Shown piece by piece: positions 26,102 through 34,300 of a stretch of DNA of 64,000 nucleotides (within the stretch, counting starts at the first letter, position 1; the number at the start of each line of letters is the position of its first letter). The notes under the pieces were generated by a model. That model worked only from the letters and a program-made list of their open reading frames with translations. It had not been told where the DNA came from and did not search any database. The stretch is from WHSW01 sp963705955 (GTDB taxonomy: Bacteria; Actinomycetota; Thermoleophilia; Solirubrobacterales; 70-9). The position numbers and the translations under genes were made by a program. The stretch lies in contig CAVPLH010000005.1 of the NCBI GenBank assembly GCA_963705955.1, positions 367,859-431,858 on the forward strand, read 5' to 3'.

Positions 26102-26782
26102 ATGCACCGAACCAAGATCCGGGTTGCCGAGGACGCGCTCGACGCGAACCAGACGATTGCGAACGCCAACCGCCACGACTTCGACCACGCCGGGGTCGCC
26201 GTGGTCAACCTGATGAGCGCCCCGGGGGCGGGCAAGACGACGTTGCTCGAGCGCGGGCTCGAGCACCTCGACGGGGTCCGCGCGGGGGTCCTCGAGGGAG
26301 ACGTACAGGGCAGCATGGACGCTGATCGGATCGCCGCGATCCACGTCCCGGTCGTCCAGCTCAACACCGACTCGGGGTTCGGCGGCGAGTGCCATCTGGA
26401 CGCCAACATGGTCCGTTCGGCGATCACCGACCTGCCGCTCGACGAGCTCGACCTGCTGGTGATCGAGAACGTCGGCAACCTGGTCTGCCCGGCGGAGTTC
26501 AGGGTCGGCGAGGACGCGCGGATCATGGTCAGCTCGGTCGCCGAGGGCGAGGACAAGCCACTCAAGTACCCGCTCATGTTCCGCGCCTGCGAGCTCGTGA
26601 TCGTCAACAAGCTCGATCTCCTCCCACACGTCGAGTTCGACCTCGAGCGCTTCCTCGACAACGTCGACACGGTCAACCCCGGGGTCGAGACGATGCTCGT
26701 CAGCGCGACCACCGGCCGCGGCGTCGACGAGTGGCGGCGGTGGCTGGCGGCGGTCCCCGAACGGGTTCGGGCTGCGGCTTAG
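26102..26782 (+). CDS. hypB: Hydrogenase nickel incorporation GTPase HypB
   Basis: A 226-residue SIMIBI GTPase. The P-loop S-A-P-G-A-G-K-T-T lies near residue 40, followed by E-G-D-V-Q-G-S, the metal-site block G-G-E-C-H-L-D, E-N-V-G-N-L-V-C-P and the base-recognition N-K-L-D. There is no N-terminal histidine-rich nickel store nor the high-affinity C-x2-C start, so nickel supply probably depends on the transporter at 30623. AGAGGAG precedes the ATG. The stop codon lies inside the left arm of the long hairpin that follows. Confidence 0.94.
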   Translation: MHRTKIRVAEDALDANQTIANANRHDFDHAGVAVVNLMSAPGAGKTTLLERGLEHLDGVRAGVLEGDVQGSMDADRIAAIHVPVVQLNTDSGFGGECHLDANMVRSAITDLPLDELDLLVIENVGNLVCPAEFRVGEDARIMVSSVAEGEDKPLKYPLMFRACELVIVNKLDLLPHVEFDLERFLDNVDTVNPGVETMLVSATTGRGVDEWRRWLAAVPERVRAAA

Positions 26783-26949
26783 ACGAGTGATTCCACGACC
26801 TCACGCACGCGGATGACGCCCGGATACCGTCGCTGGATCGCGCCCGTCGGGACTTGCCCATGCCAACCGGCATGGGCTGCGCCCGCCGGCCACGCCCAGC
26901 TCGGTCCCGCGCGCCCCCGCGCACGCGACTCCGTGGAATCACTCGTCTA
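26780..26949. repeat. 170-bp long imperfect palindrome (giant hairpin)
   Basis: The ends are a perfect 18-bp inverted repeat: TAGACGAGTGATTCCACG at 26780-26797 and its complement at 26932-26949. At the exact centre is a perfect nine-base stem (GCCCATGCC, 26856-26864; GGCATGGGC, 26869-26877) with an AACC loop. The centres of the outer and inner repeats agree within two bases. The 58 and 54 bases between them are also largely complementary, with many A/G and C/T differences that would be G-U pairs in RNA. Transcribed, it would fold into one rod of roughly 80 base pairs. It overlaps the hypB stop and ends 16 bases before the SIS gene. It may be a processing or attenuation element, a small regulatory RNA, or a MITE-like insertion. 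Confidence 0.75.
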
Positions 26950-26965
26950 GGGAGGCGGGGCGGCG

Positions 26966-28199
26966 ATGACGACGGCGACCGTCGAGGGGCTCGGCGGCCG
27001 CGTACGCGAGCTGCTCTCGCTTCGCACCGAGGCCAACGCGGCGTTCTTCGAGGCCAACGCCGGTGAGCTCGCACGCTGCTGTCACAGGATGGCGGAGCGC
27101 TTCGCGCGCGGTGGCAGGCTCGTCGCGATCGGTCATTCGGCGGCGGCGCGCTCGGACGTGCGCCACGTCGCGGTCGAGTTCGTCCATCCGGTGATCGTCG
27201 GCAAGCGGGCGCTGCCGGCGATCGGCCTGGCCGCCGAGGGCGGGTCGCTGGGCGCCCAGGTCGAGGCGGTCGTCGAAGCCGGATGACATCGCGATCGCCT
27301 TCGGGGCCGAGGAGCCGGACGCCGCCGAGACGATCGAGGCGCTGGCCGCGGCACGGGCCCGGGGCGCGATGACGATCGCCTTCACCTCGGCGGGCGCCGA
27401 GTGGCAGTTCGAGCCCCCGGGCGAGGACCCGTTCGTGCGCCAGGAGCTGGTCGAGACGCTCTATCACGTGCTCTGGGAGCTCGTCCACGTGTTCTTCGAC
27501 CACCGGGGACTGCTCGCAGGTCGCGAGGCACGCGCCGGCCACGACGCCGGCGGCTCGAGCTTCCTCTATCCGTTCCTGGCCGAGTCCGAGACCGACCTCG
27601 ACGCGGTGACCGAGGACGTGCGCGGTTCGGTGTTGATGAAGTCGGCCGAGATCGGCGCGCTGCGCGAGCAGACGCTCGGCGAGAACGCGGAGCGGCTGGC
27701 TGCGGCGGCGATCGAGCTGCGCTCGCTGCTCGACTCCGGGGGCCGCCTGCTTGCCTGCGGCAACGGTGGCTCGGCGACGGATGCGATGGACCTGGTCGCG
27801 GACCTCACGCATCCGGTGCGCGAGCGATGGCCGATCCGTCGGGCGATCGACCTGACCGCGGATTCCTCGATCCTGACGGCGATCGCCAACGACATCGGCG
27901 TCGAGGAGATCTTCCAGCGTCAGGTGATCGCCTACGGGCGCCGCGGCGACGCCCTGATCGTGCTCTCGACCAGCGGCAACTCCGAGAACCTGATCGTCGC
28001 GCTGACCGAGGCGCGTCGCCGCGGCCTCCTGACCCTGGCGATGGTCGGCTACGACGGCGGCCGGATCGCCTCGGAGAGCCTCGCCGACCACGTGATCGTC
28101 ACCCGCTCGCAGAACATTCCCCGGATCCAGGAGGCGCAGGCGAGCGCCTACCACGCCGTGCGCGAGCTGATCGAGCTCTCCGACGGCGCGGGCGGGTGA
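26966..28199 (+). CDS. Tandem SIS-domain protein, phosphoheptose isomerase-like (frame shifts at 27275)
   Basis: With one extra base near 27275 removed, a 410-residue fusion of two sugar isomerase (SIS) domains. The first (residues 1-150) has a degenerate phosphosugar loop, I-G-H-S-A-A-A-R-S-D-V. The second has good SIS motifs, C-G-N-G-G-S-A-T-D-A and S-T-S-G-N-S-E-N, and resembles GmhA/DiaA. The GmhA catalytic Glu and His positions appear to be Asp (in L-V-A-D-L) and Gln (in R-I-Q-E-A-Q), so a standard sedoheptulose-7-phosphate isomerase is doubtful. SIS genes recur inside actinobacterial hyp clusters with no explained role. Read literally the first domain ends at TGA 27284-27286. It is followed five bases later by hypF. 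Confidence 0.78.
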
Positions 28200-28203
28200 C
28201 CGA

Positions 28204-30543
28204 GTGGCGATGAGCGCTGCGTCCACCGCCCCGGGTGTGGCTCGGCCTCGTCGGGTTCGCGCCCGCGTCGAGGGGACGGTGCAGGGCGTCGGCTTCCGCC
28301 CCCACGTTTTCCGGCTCGCCACCGAGCTCGGGCTCGGCGGCTTCGTGCTCAACGACTCGCGAGGGGTGCTGCTCGAGGTCGAGGGCCGCCCCGAGCAGAT
28401 CGAGTCGTTCTTCGACCGTCTGGTCGCCGAACAGCCGCCGCTCGCCGCGATCGAGGGGCTCCGAAGGGCGCACGCGGTCGCCAACGGCGAGCGCCGGTTT
28501 CGGATCCTCGCCTCCGACGACGCCGGCGAGCGGGAGGCCCAGGTCGCTCCGGACATGGCGACCTGCGACGACTGTCTCGCGGAGCTCTTCGACCCGGCCG
28601 ACCGCCGCTACCGCTATCCGTTCATCAACTGCACCAACTGCGGCCCGCGGCTGACGATCATCCGCGGCGTCCCCTACGACCGGTCGCTGACGACGATGGC
28701 GGGGTTCGAGATGTGCCCGACTTGCCGAGCCGAGTACGAGGATCCACTCGACCGCCGCTTCCACGCGCAGCCGAACGCCTGTCCGCAGTGCGGGCCGAGC
28801 GCGCGGCTTCTCGGCGCCGACGGCGAGGATCGCGGCGCGGCCGACCCGATCGAGGCGGCGGCCGCGCTCCTCCGCGAGGGCTCGGTCGTCGCGGTCAAGG
28901 GACTCGGCGGCTACCACCTCGCCTGCGTCGCAGCCGACGAGCGTGCCGTCGACGCGCTCAGGGCCCGCAAGCACCGCGAGCAGAAGCCGTTCGCGCTGAT
29001 GGCGGCAGATCTGCGGGCGGCGGGTCAACTGGTCGAGCTCAGCCCCGCGGCGGAAGAGCTGCTGACCGGGCCGCAGCGCCCGATCGTGATCGCCCGCAGG
29101 CGCCGCGGCGCCAGCCTCGCGACCGGGGTGGCGCCGCGCTCTCGCGACCTCGGCGTGATGCTGCCCTACACGCCCCTTCACCACCTGCTCGCGCGGGCCA
29201 CCGGGGACGTGCTGGTGATGACCTCCGGCAACCGCTCCGACGAGCCGATCGCCTACGAGGACGCCGACGCGCTCGAGCGGCTCGCGCCGATCGCCGACGC
29301 GTTCCTCGTCCACGACCGTCCGATCCACATCCGCAGCGACGACTCGGTGGTCCGCGCCGTCGACCCTGCGGTGCGCGAGGCACCCGTTCTGATCCGCCGC
29401 TCACGAGGTTTCGCGCCGACGAGCGTCGCCCTGCCGCTCGAGGCCGGGCGCCCGATCCTCGGTTGCGGCGCCGAGCTCAAGAACACGTTCTGTCTCGCTC
29501 GCGGACGCCGAGCCTGGGTCGGCCACCACATCGGCGATCTGCGCAACTGGGAGACCCTGCGGTCGTTCGAGGCCGGGATCGCCCATTTCGAGCGCCTGTT
29601 CGCGGTCGAGCCGCTCGTCGTCGCCCATGACATGCATCCCGACTACCTGGCGACGCGTTACGCGCTCGACCGCGCCGGCGTCGAGACCGAGGCCGTCCAG
29701 CACCACCATGCGCACCTCGCCGCGTGCCTGGCCGAGCACGGCGAGCTCGGGCCGGCGGTCGGGGCGATCTTCGACGGCGCGGGCTACGGTGGCGACGGCA
29801 CCGTCTGGGGCGGGGAGATCCTGGTCGGCGGGCTGGCGGAATTCGAACGCGCCGGGCTGCTGTTCCCGGTCCGGCTGCCGGGCGGCGACGCGGCGACCCG
29901 CGAGCCGTGGCGGATGGCCTGCGCTTGGCTCGGCGCCGCTTTCGAGACCGAGCAGCCCGAGATCCCGCCGCCGCTCCGGGAAGCGGTCGCAGGCCGCGAT
30001 TGGGATCTCGTCTGTGGCCTGATCGCCGGCGGTACGAACTCGCCGCTGACGACCAGCGCCGGGCGCCTCTTCGACGCCGTCGCGGCGCTCTGCGGCGTGC
30101 GCGCCCGGGTCGCTCACGAGGGCCAGGCGGCGACCGAGCTCGAGGGGCTCTCCGATCCGCGGGTCCGCGACGCCTACCGCATGACCGTGGTCGACCCGGG
30201 CGGCGATGCGCCCGCGATCGTCGACCCCCGGGAGGCGGTCCGCGCCCTGGTCGAGGACCTCGACGCCGGGACCGAGGTGCCGGTCGTCGGGGCCCGTTTC
30301 CACAACGGCCTCGCCGATGCGACGGCCGAGGCGTGCGAGATCGAGGCCGGCCGGCGTGGGATCGGCACGGCGGTGCTCTCCGGCGGGGTGTTCCAGAACC
30401 GGCTCCTGCTCGAGCGGGCGGCCGCACGGCTCGTGGGCGCCGGCCTCCGGGTGCTGATCCCGGTGCTACTGCCGCCCAACGACGGCGGGATCAGCTACGG
30501 GCAGGTGGCGGTCGCGTCGGCGCGCGCCGCGGCCGCGAGCTGA
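28204..30543 (+). CDS. hypF: Carbamoyltransferase HypF
   Basis: A 779-residue enzyme that makes the carbamoyl group from carbamoyl phosphate and ATP and passes it to HypE, the source of CN ligands. Domains in order: acylphosphatase (V-Q-G-V-G-F-R-P-H-V), two zinc fingers with C-D-D-C, C-T-N-C-G-P, C-P-T-C and C-P-Q-C-G-P, a YrdC-like domain (V-A-V-K-G-L-G-G-Y-H-L, T-S-G-N-R-S-D-E-P) and a Kae1-like domain with H-H-H-A-H and V-L-S-G-G-V-F-Q-N. The length is normal. GTG 28204 or ATG 28210 may be the start. Confidence 0.95.
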   Translation: MAMSAASTAPGVARPRRVRARVEGTVQGVGFRPHVFRLATELGLGGFVLNDSRGVLLEVEGRPEQIESFFDRLVAEQPPLAAIEGLRRAHAVANGERRFRILASDDAGEREAQVAPDMATCDDCLAELFDPADRRYRYPFINCTNCGPRLTIIRGVPYDRSLTTMAGFEMCPTCRAEYEDPLDRRFHAQPNACPQCGPSARLLGADGEDRGAADPIEAAAALLREGSVVAVKGLGGYHLACVAADERAVDALRARKHREQKPFALMAADLRAAGQLVELSPAAEELLTGPQRPIVIARRRRGASLATGVAPRSRDLGVMLPYTPLHHLLARATGDVLVMTSGNRSDEPIAYEDADALERLAPIADAFLVHDRPIHIRSDDSVVRAVDPAVREAPVLIRRSRGFAPTSVALPLEAGRPILGCGAELKNTFCLARGRRAWVGHHIGDLRNWETLRSFEAGIAHFERLFAVEPLVVAHDMHPDYLATRYALDRAGVETEAVQHHHAHLAACLAEHGELGPAVGAIFDGAGYGGDGTVWGGEILVGGLAEFERAGLLFPVRLPGGDAATREPWRMACAWLGAAFETEQPEIPPPLREAVAGRDWDLVCGLIAGGTNSPLTTSAGRLFDAVAALCGVRARVAHEGQAATELEGLSDPRVRDAYRMTVVDPGGDAPAIVDPREAVRALVEDLDAGTEVPVVGARFHNGLADATAEACEIEAGRRGIGTAVLSGGVFQNRLLLERAAARLVGAGLRVLIPVLLPPNDGGISYGQVAVASARAAAAS

Positions 30544-30558
30544 ACCCCGCTGAGCCTA

Positions 30559-30575
30559 TTGCGAGGGACTTGCAA
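30559..30575. promoter_or_regulatory. Nur-like nickel regulator box
   Basis: TTGCGA, five bases, TTGCAA. This fits the TTGCAA-N5-TTGCAA operator described for the nickel uptake regulator Nur of Streptomyces with one mismatch. It lies 48 bases before the start of the nickel transporter and 16 bases after hypF, and a Fur-family gene follows the transporter. The likely effect is repression of nickel uptake when nickel is sufficient. Confidence 0.55.
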
Positions 30576-30622
30576 TCGCGAACGGGGCACGATAGGTTCC
30601 CGCCCGTCCGGCGAGGAGTCAG

Positions 30623-31759
30623 ATGAGCGGTCCGGTCGCCCAATCCAGCGCAGCGATTCGCCCCGGGCGCGGGCGCCTGAAGCGGATCAGGGCGGCGCTG
30701 ACGCCGGCCGAATGGCGTCGGGTGCTCGGGATGGCGGCGGTGGTCATCGGCCTCCACGCATTGGGCTTCCTGCTCCTCTTCGCGGTCGTCGCCCCGCAGC
30801 ACTACGAGCTCGGCTCGAGCGGCATCTTCGGGGTCGGGCTCGGGATCACCGCCTACACGCTCGGCCTCCGCCACGCCTTCGACGCCGACCACATCGGCGC
30901 GATCGACAGCACGACCCGGAAGCTGATGAACGACGGCCAGAGGCCGCTCAGCGTCGGCTTCTTCTTCTCGCTCGGGCACTCGACGATCGTCTTCGCGCTC
31001 GGCCTCCTCGTCGTCGTCGGAGTGGGCGGCCTCAGCGGCGCGGTCGCGGACGACGGCTCAACCCTGCACCATGCGACCGGGCTGATCGGACCGATGGTCT
31101 CCGGGACGTTCCTGTTCTTGATCGGGGTTCTCAACCTGGTCATCCTGGTCAGCATCGTGCGGGTCTTCATGCGGATGCGCGACGGCCAGTTCGATGAGGC
31201 GGAGCTCGAGCAGCAGCTCGACAACCGGGGCTTCATGAACCGGCTCTACAAGCGGGCCACGAACGCGGTCGGCAAGCCGTCGCACATGTACCCGCTCGGC
31301 TGCCTGTTCGGGCTCGGCTTCGACACCGCGACCGAGGTTGCGCTGCTCGTGCTCGCAGGCGCCGGGGCGGCACAGGGGCTGCCGTTCTACGCGATCCTCT
31401 GCCTGCCGATCCTGTTCGCGGCCGGGATGTCGCTGTTCGACACGATCGACGGAGCGTTCATGAACTTCGCCTACGAGTGGGCGTTCTCGAAGCCGATCCG
31501 CAAGATCTTCTACAACATCACGATCACCGGTCTCTCGGTCGCGGTGGCGCTCCTGATCGGCACGATCGAGCTGCTATCGGTGCTCGCCGACGAGTTCAGC
31601 CTCACGGGTCAGCCCTGGGACTTCGTCTCCGGCCTCGACCTGAACATCGTCGGCTATGTGATCGTCGGCATGTTCGTGTTCACCTGGGCGGTCGCGCTCG
31701 CGGTCTGGCGGTTCGGCAACATCGAGGAACGCTGGAGCGCGCGGCTGCGCGAGTCGTAG
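30623..31759 (+). CDS. NiCoT family nickel/cobalt transporter
   Basis: A 378-residue high-affinity permease with eight predicted transmembrane helices. The signature in helix 2, R-H-A-F-D-A-D-H-I-G-A-I-D, is the H-x4-D-H metal motif of NixA/HoxN proteins, and later motifs include L-G-F-D-T-A-T-E and F-A-A-G-M-S-L-F-D-T-I-D-G. The N-terminus has a basic stretch of about 35 residues before helix 1. Placed directly after hypF and preceded by a Nur-like box, it almost certainly supplies nickel for the hydrogenase. GAGGAGTC precedes the ATG. The regulator gene starts 11 bases after its stop. Confidence 0.93.
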   Translation: MSGPVAQSSAAIRPGRGRLKRIRAALTPAEWRRVLGMAAVVIGLHALGFLLLFAVVAPQHYELGSSGIFGVGLGITAYTLGLRHAFDADHIGAIDSTTRKLMNDGQRPLSVGFFFSLGHSTIVFALGLLVVVGVGGLSGAVADDGSTLHHATGLIGPMVSGTFLFLIGVLNLVILVSIVRVFMRMRDGQFDEAELEQQLDNRGFMNRLYKRATNAVGKPSHMYPLGCLFGLGFDTATEVALLVLAGAGAAQGLPFYAILCLPILFAAGMSLFDTIDGAFMNFAYEWAFSKPIRKIFYNITITGLSVAVALLIGTIELLSVLADEFSLTGQPWDFVSGLDLNIVGYVIVGMFVFTWAVALAVWRFGNIEERWSARLRES

Positions 31760-31770
31760 AGTTCGCGGCG

Positions 31771-32646
31771 ATGACCTCGTCGCCCCGTGCGCCCGAGCTC
31801 GCGTTCAGCGATCGTGAACAGGCGGTCGACCACCTGCGGCGCTCCGGTGCCCGGTTGACGAGCGCGCGCCGGTTGCTGCTCGACGCGCTGTTCGCCGCCG
31901 ACGGGGCGCTCTCGGCGGAGGTGCTCGCCCGCCGCGCCGGAGGCCCGGGCGAGGCACCCGACGTCGCCTCCGTCTACCGCAACCTCGAGCTGTTCGAGCG
32001 TCTCGGCCTCGTTCGCCACGTGCACGTTGGACACGGTCCGGGTCTGTACGCGTTGGCCGGGGATGGTGAACGGGAGTACCTCGTCTGCGAGCGTTGCGGG
32101 GTCGTCCGCAGCGTCGAGCGCCGCGAGCTCGATCCGGTCCGCGAGCTCGTCCAGCGCAGGTTCGGGTTCGCGGTCCGGTTCAGCCACTTCCCGATCACCG
32201 GCCTGTGCCGGGACTGCGAGGCCGCGGCTCGAGCGGGGGCGCCCGCCCACGACCACGAGCACGGCCACGAGCCACGGCGCGGCGGCCGGGCGCCCGGACG
32301 GCTGAGGCGAGCCGTGGGCACGAATCGGCGAACCAAGCCGGACGTCGACGTCGACGACGCGCTCGCACGCAGGGTCGACTCGGGCGGCGCCGAGCGGACG
32401 TTCGGCGACCTGACGATCTCGGAGGTCCGGGAGCGGGCGGCGGAGCTCGGCGCTGCGACCGGCTTCGGCCACCGAAGCCGGGTCGGAGCGGTGGCCGCGG
32501 CGTGGCGCGATCTCGCCGCGCTGATGGGCGATCGCCGGGCCGACACCGTCGCCGACCTCGATCGCGACGAGATCGCCGCTCGTGCGGAGGCGCTGTGGGT
32601 GGTGCCGCCGGGCGGCAGCCTGCTGCCAGGGCCGGGCCCGAGCTGA
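31771..32646 (+). CDS. Fur-family (Nur-type) metalloregulator with a C-terminal extension
   Basis: A 291-residue protein. Residues 1-165 are a full Fur repressor: winged helix with A-S-V-Y-R-N-L-E-L-F-E-R-L-G-L-V, sensory loop H-V-H-V-G-H-G-P-G-L-Y, and structural zinc pairs C-E-R-C-G and C-R-D-C-E. A histidine-rich patch H-D-H-E-H-G-H-E follows. Fur proteins normally stop here; this one continues for about 125 residues, basic at first and then an acidic helical region (D-L-T-I-S-E-V-R-E-R-A-A-E-L-G). No stop or frame break is evident between them. Its place behind the NiCoT gene and the upstream box suggest nickel sensing (Nur), but zinc or iron specificity cannot be excluded. Confidence 0.82.
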   Translation: MTSSPRAPELAFSDREQAVDHLRRSGARLTSARRLLLDALFAADGALSAEVLARRAGGPGEAPDVASVYRNLELFERLGLVRHVHVGHGPGLYALAGDGEREYLVCERCGVVRSVERRELDPVRELVQRRFGFAVRFSHFPITGLCRDCEAAARAGAPAHDHEHGHEPRRGGRAPGRLRRAVGTNRRTKPDVDVDDALARRVDSGGAERTFGDLTISEVRERAAELGAATGFGHRSRVGAVAAAWRDLAALMGDRRADTVADLDRDEIAARAEALWVVPPGGSLLPGPGPS

Positions 32647-32745
32647 TCGTCTCCGGCACCGGCTTCGCGTCGCGAGCTTAACGTCAACTCAAGAAACGTG
32701 ATGCGAAAACGCCGCTGAGCAGCGTATTCGCGCGACGGTTGTCCT

Positions 32746-32775
32746 TTGACAGTCGAACGAGTGGATTGTTAGCGT
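32746..32775 (+). promoter_or_regulatory. Housekeeping-type promoter of the mce operon
   Basis: TTGACA at 32746-32751 and TAGCGT at 32770-32775, separated by 18 bases, match the -35 and actinobacterial TAnnnT -10 elements. They lie 55 bases before the first mce start and inside the only non-coding gap (32647-32829) between the nickel regulator gene and the mce operon. Confidence 0.5.
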
Positions 32776-32829
32776 CGACTCACTCGGGAATTGCCCGGGG
32801 CGGGTAACGGGATTAGGGAACGGGGAGTC

Positions 32830-34300
32830 GTGTCCAGGAGCTCCGTGATCGGCCGCATCGCGGCCATCGTCGCGCTCGTGATCGCAGTGGTCGCACTCGT
32901 CGTCATGCTCTCCGGAGGCGACGACTACGAGGTCACCGCCGAGTTCGAGAACGCGAGCCAGCTGGTCACGGGAAACCAGGTGGTCGTGGGCGGCGTGGCC
33001 GTCGGCTCGGTGAGCAACATCGAGCTCGGCCCGAGCGGCCAGGCCGAGGTCACGTTCAGCGTCGACGACGACTACTCGCCGCTGCGGCGCGGCACGGTCG
33101 CGACCGTCCGCTCTCCGTCGCTCTCCCAGATCGCCGGTCGCCAGGTTCAGCTGACGATTCCGCCCGACTCCGAGGCCGGCGCCCCGATCCCGGACGGAGG
33201 CACGCTCTCGGAGCAGGAGACCGTCTCGGCCGTCGACCTCGACCAGCTCTTCAACACGCTGTCGCCGAAGACGATCAACGACTTCAAGCACGTGATCGAG
33301 GGGCTCTCGACGTCGTACGACGGGATCGGCCCGCGCGCCAACCGCGGACTCCACTACCTGAACCCGTTCCTGTCGACCTCGCGCCAGGTGTTCGGCGAGC
33401 TGAACTCGGACCAGCGGACGTTCGAGAACCTGATCGTCGATACCTCGCACCTCTCCGGCGCTCTCGCCGAGCGCGCTCCCGACATCTCGGCCCTGATCGG
33501 GAACCTCGATCGGATGATGAACGCGATCGGGCAGCGCAAGGAGCGCCTCGCCGAGTCGATCGCGAAGCTGCCGAACTTCATGCGTGAGGCGAACACGACG
33601 TTCGTCAACCTGCGCGCGGCGCTCGACGACCTCGACCCGCTCGTCAACGCGTCGAAGCCGGTCGCGACCCGTCTGCGCCCCTTCTTCTCCGACCTGCGCG
33701 CCGCCTCGGCCGACGCCGTGCCGACCCTGCGCGACCTGAGCGCGACCCTGAAGCACCCCGGCCCCGCCAACGACGTGATCGATCTGACCCGGCTCCAGCC
33801 GCGGCTCGCGAAGGCAGCGGTCGGTTCCGGCTCGCCCGACTGCGGCAACGACCCGACGAGCGCTCGATCAGCTCGCCAAGGCGCAGGACGACAACTACAC
33901 CCAGGGCGCCTTCGGCGAGACGGTCTGCGCGCTTCGCAACTCCGAGCCGCCGCTCTCGATGTTCCGCGCCTACACGCCCGAGCTGGTCGGCTGGTTCGAC
34001 GACTTCGGCCACTCCGGCTACATCGACGCGATCGGCGGCATCGGGCGGATCGGGACGACCTTCAACCCGTTCAGCGTCTCCGCCCCGGGCGGCCTCCCGG
34101 ACCTGCTCACTCCGCTGACCCCCGACGAGCAGAGCGCCGCCCTGGACACGGGCAACCTGCGTCGGTGCCCGGGCGGCAACGAGCACCCCGTAAACGACAT
34201 CGACCCCTCCGACGACTCGGTCCCGTTCACCGACGGCGGCGCGCTCACCGACGGCCGGCCCGGCGACTGCGACCCGAGTCAGACGGCACCCGGCCCATGA
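32830..34300 (+). CDS. Mce family protein 1 of the operon (frame shifts at 33859)
   Basis: About 489 residues after removal of one extra base at 33859. A single transmembrane helix (residues 8-28, I-A-A-I-V-A-L-V-I-A-V-V-A-L-V-V) anchors it; the Mce/MlaD domain follows (Q-V-V-V-G-G-V-A-V-G-S-V-S-N-I-E-L), then a long helical region that in MCE complexes forms a needle for lipid passage. The C-terminal part after the shift has Cys residues and S-M-F-R-A-Y-T-P-E-L. Mce proteins carry lipids or sterols between membranes and the outside. GTG start with GGGGAGTC ahead; its stop overlaps the next gene as ATGA. Confidence 0.87.

Noticed and set aside
26780..26949. The long palindrome as an ordinary intrinsic terminator for hypB
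   Set aside because: It spans 170 bp with 18-bp ends, has no T-run, and the operon genes SIS and hypF continue directly after it on the same strand.
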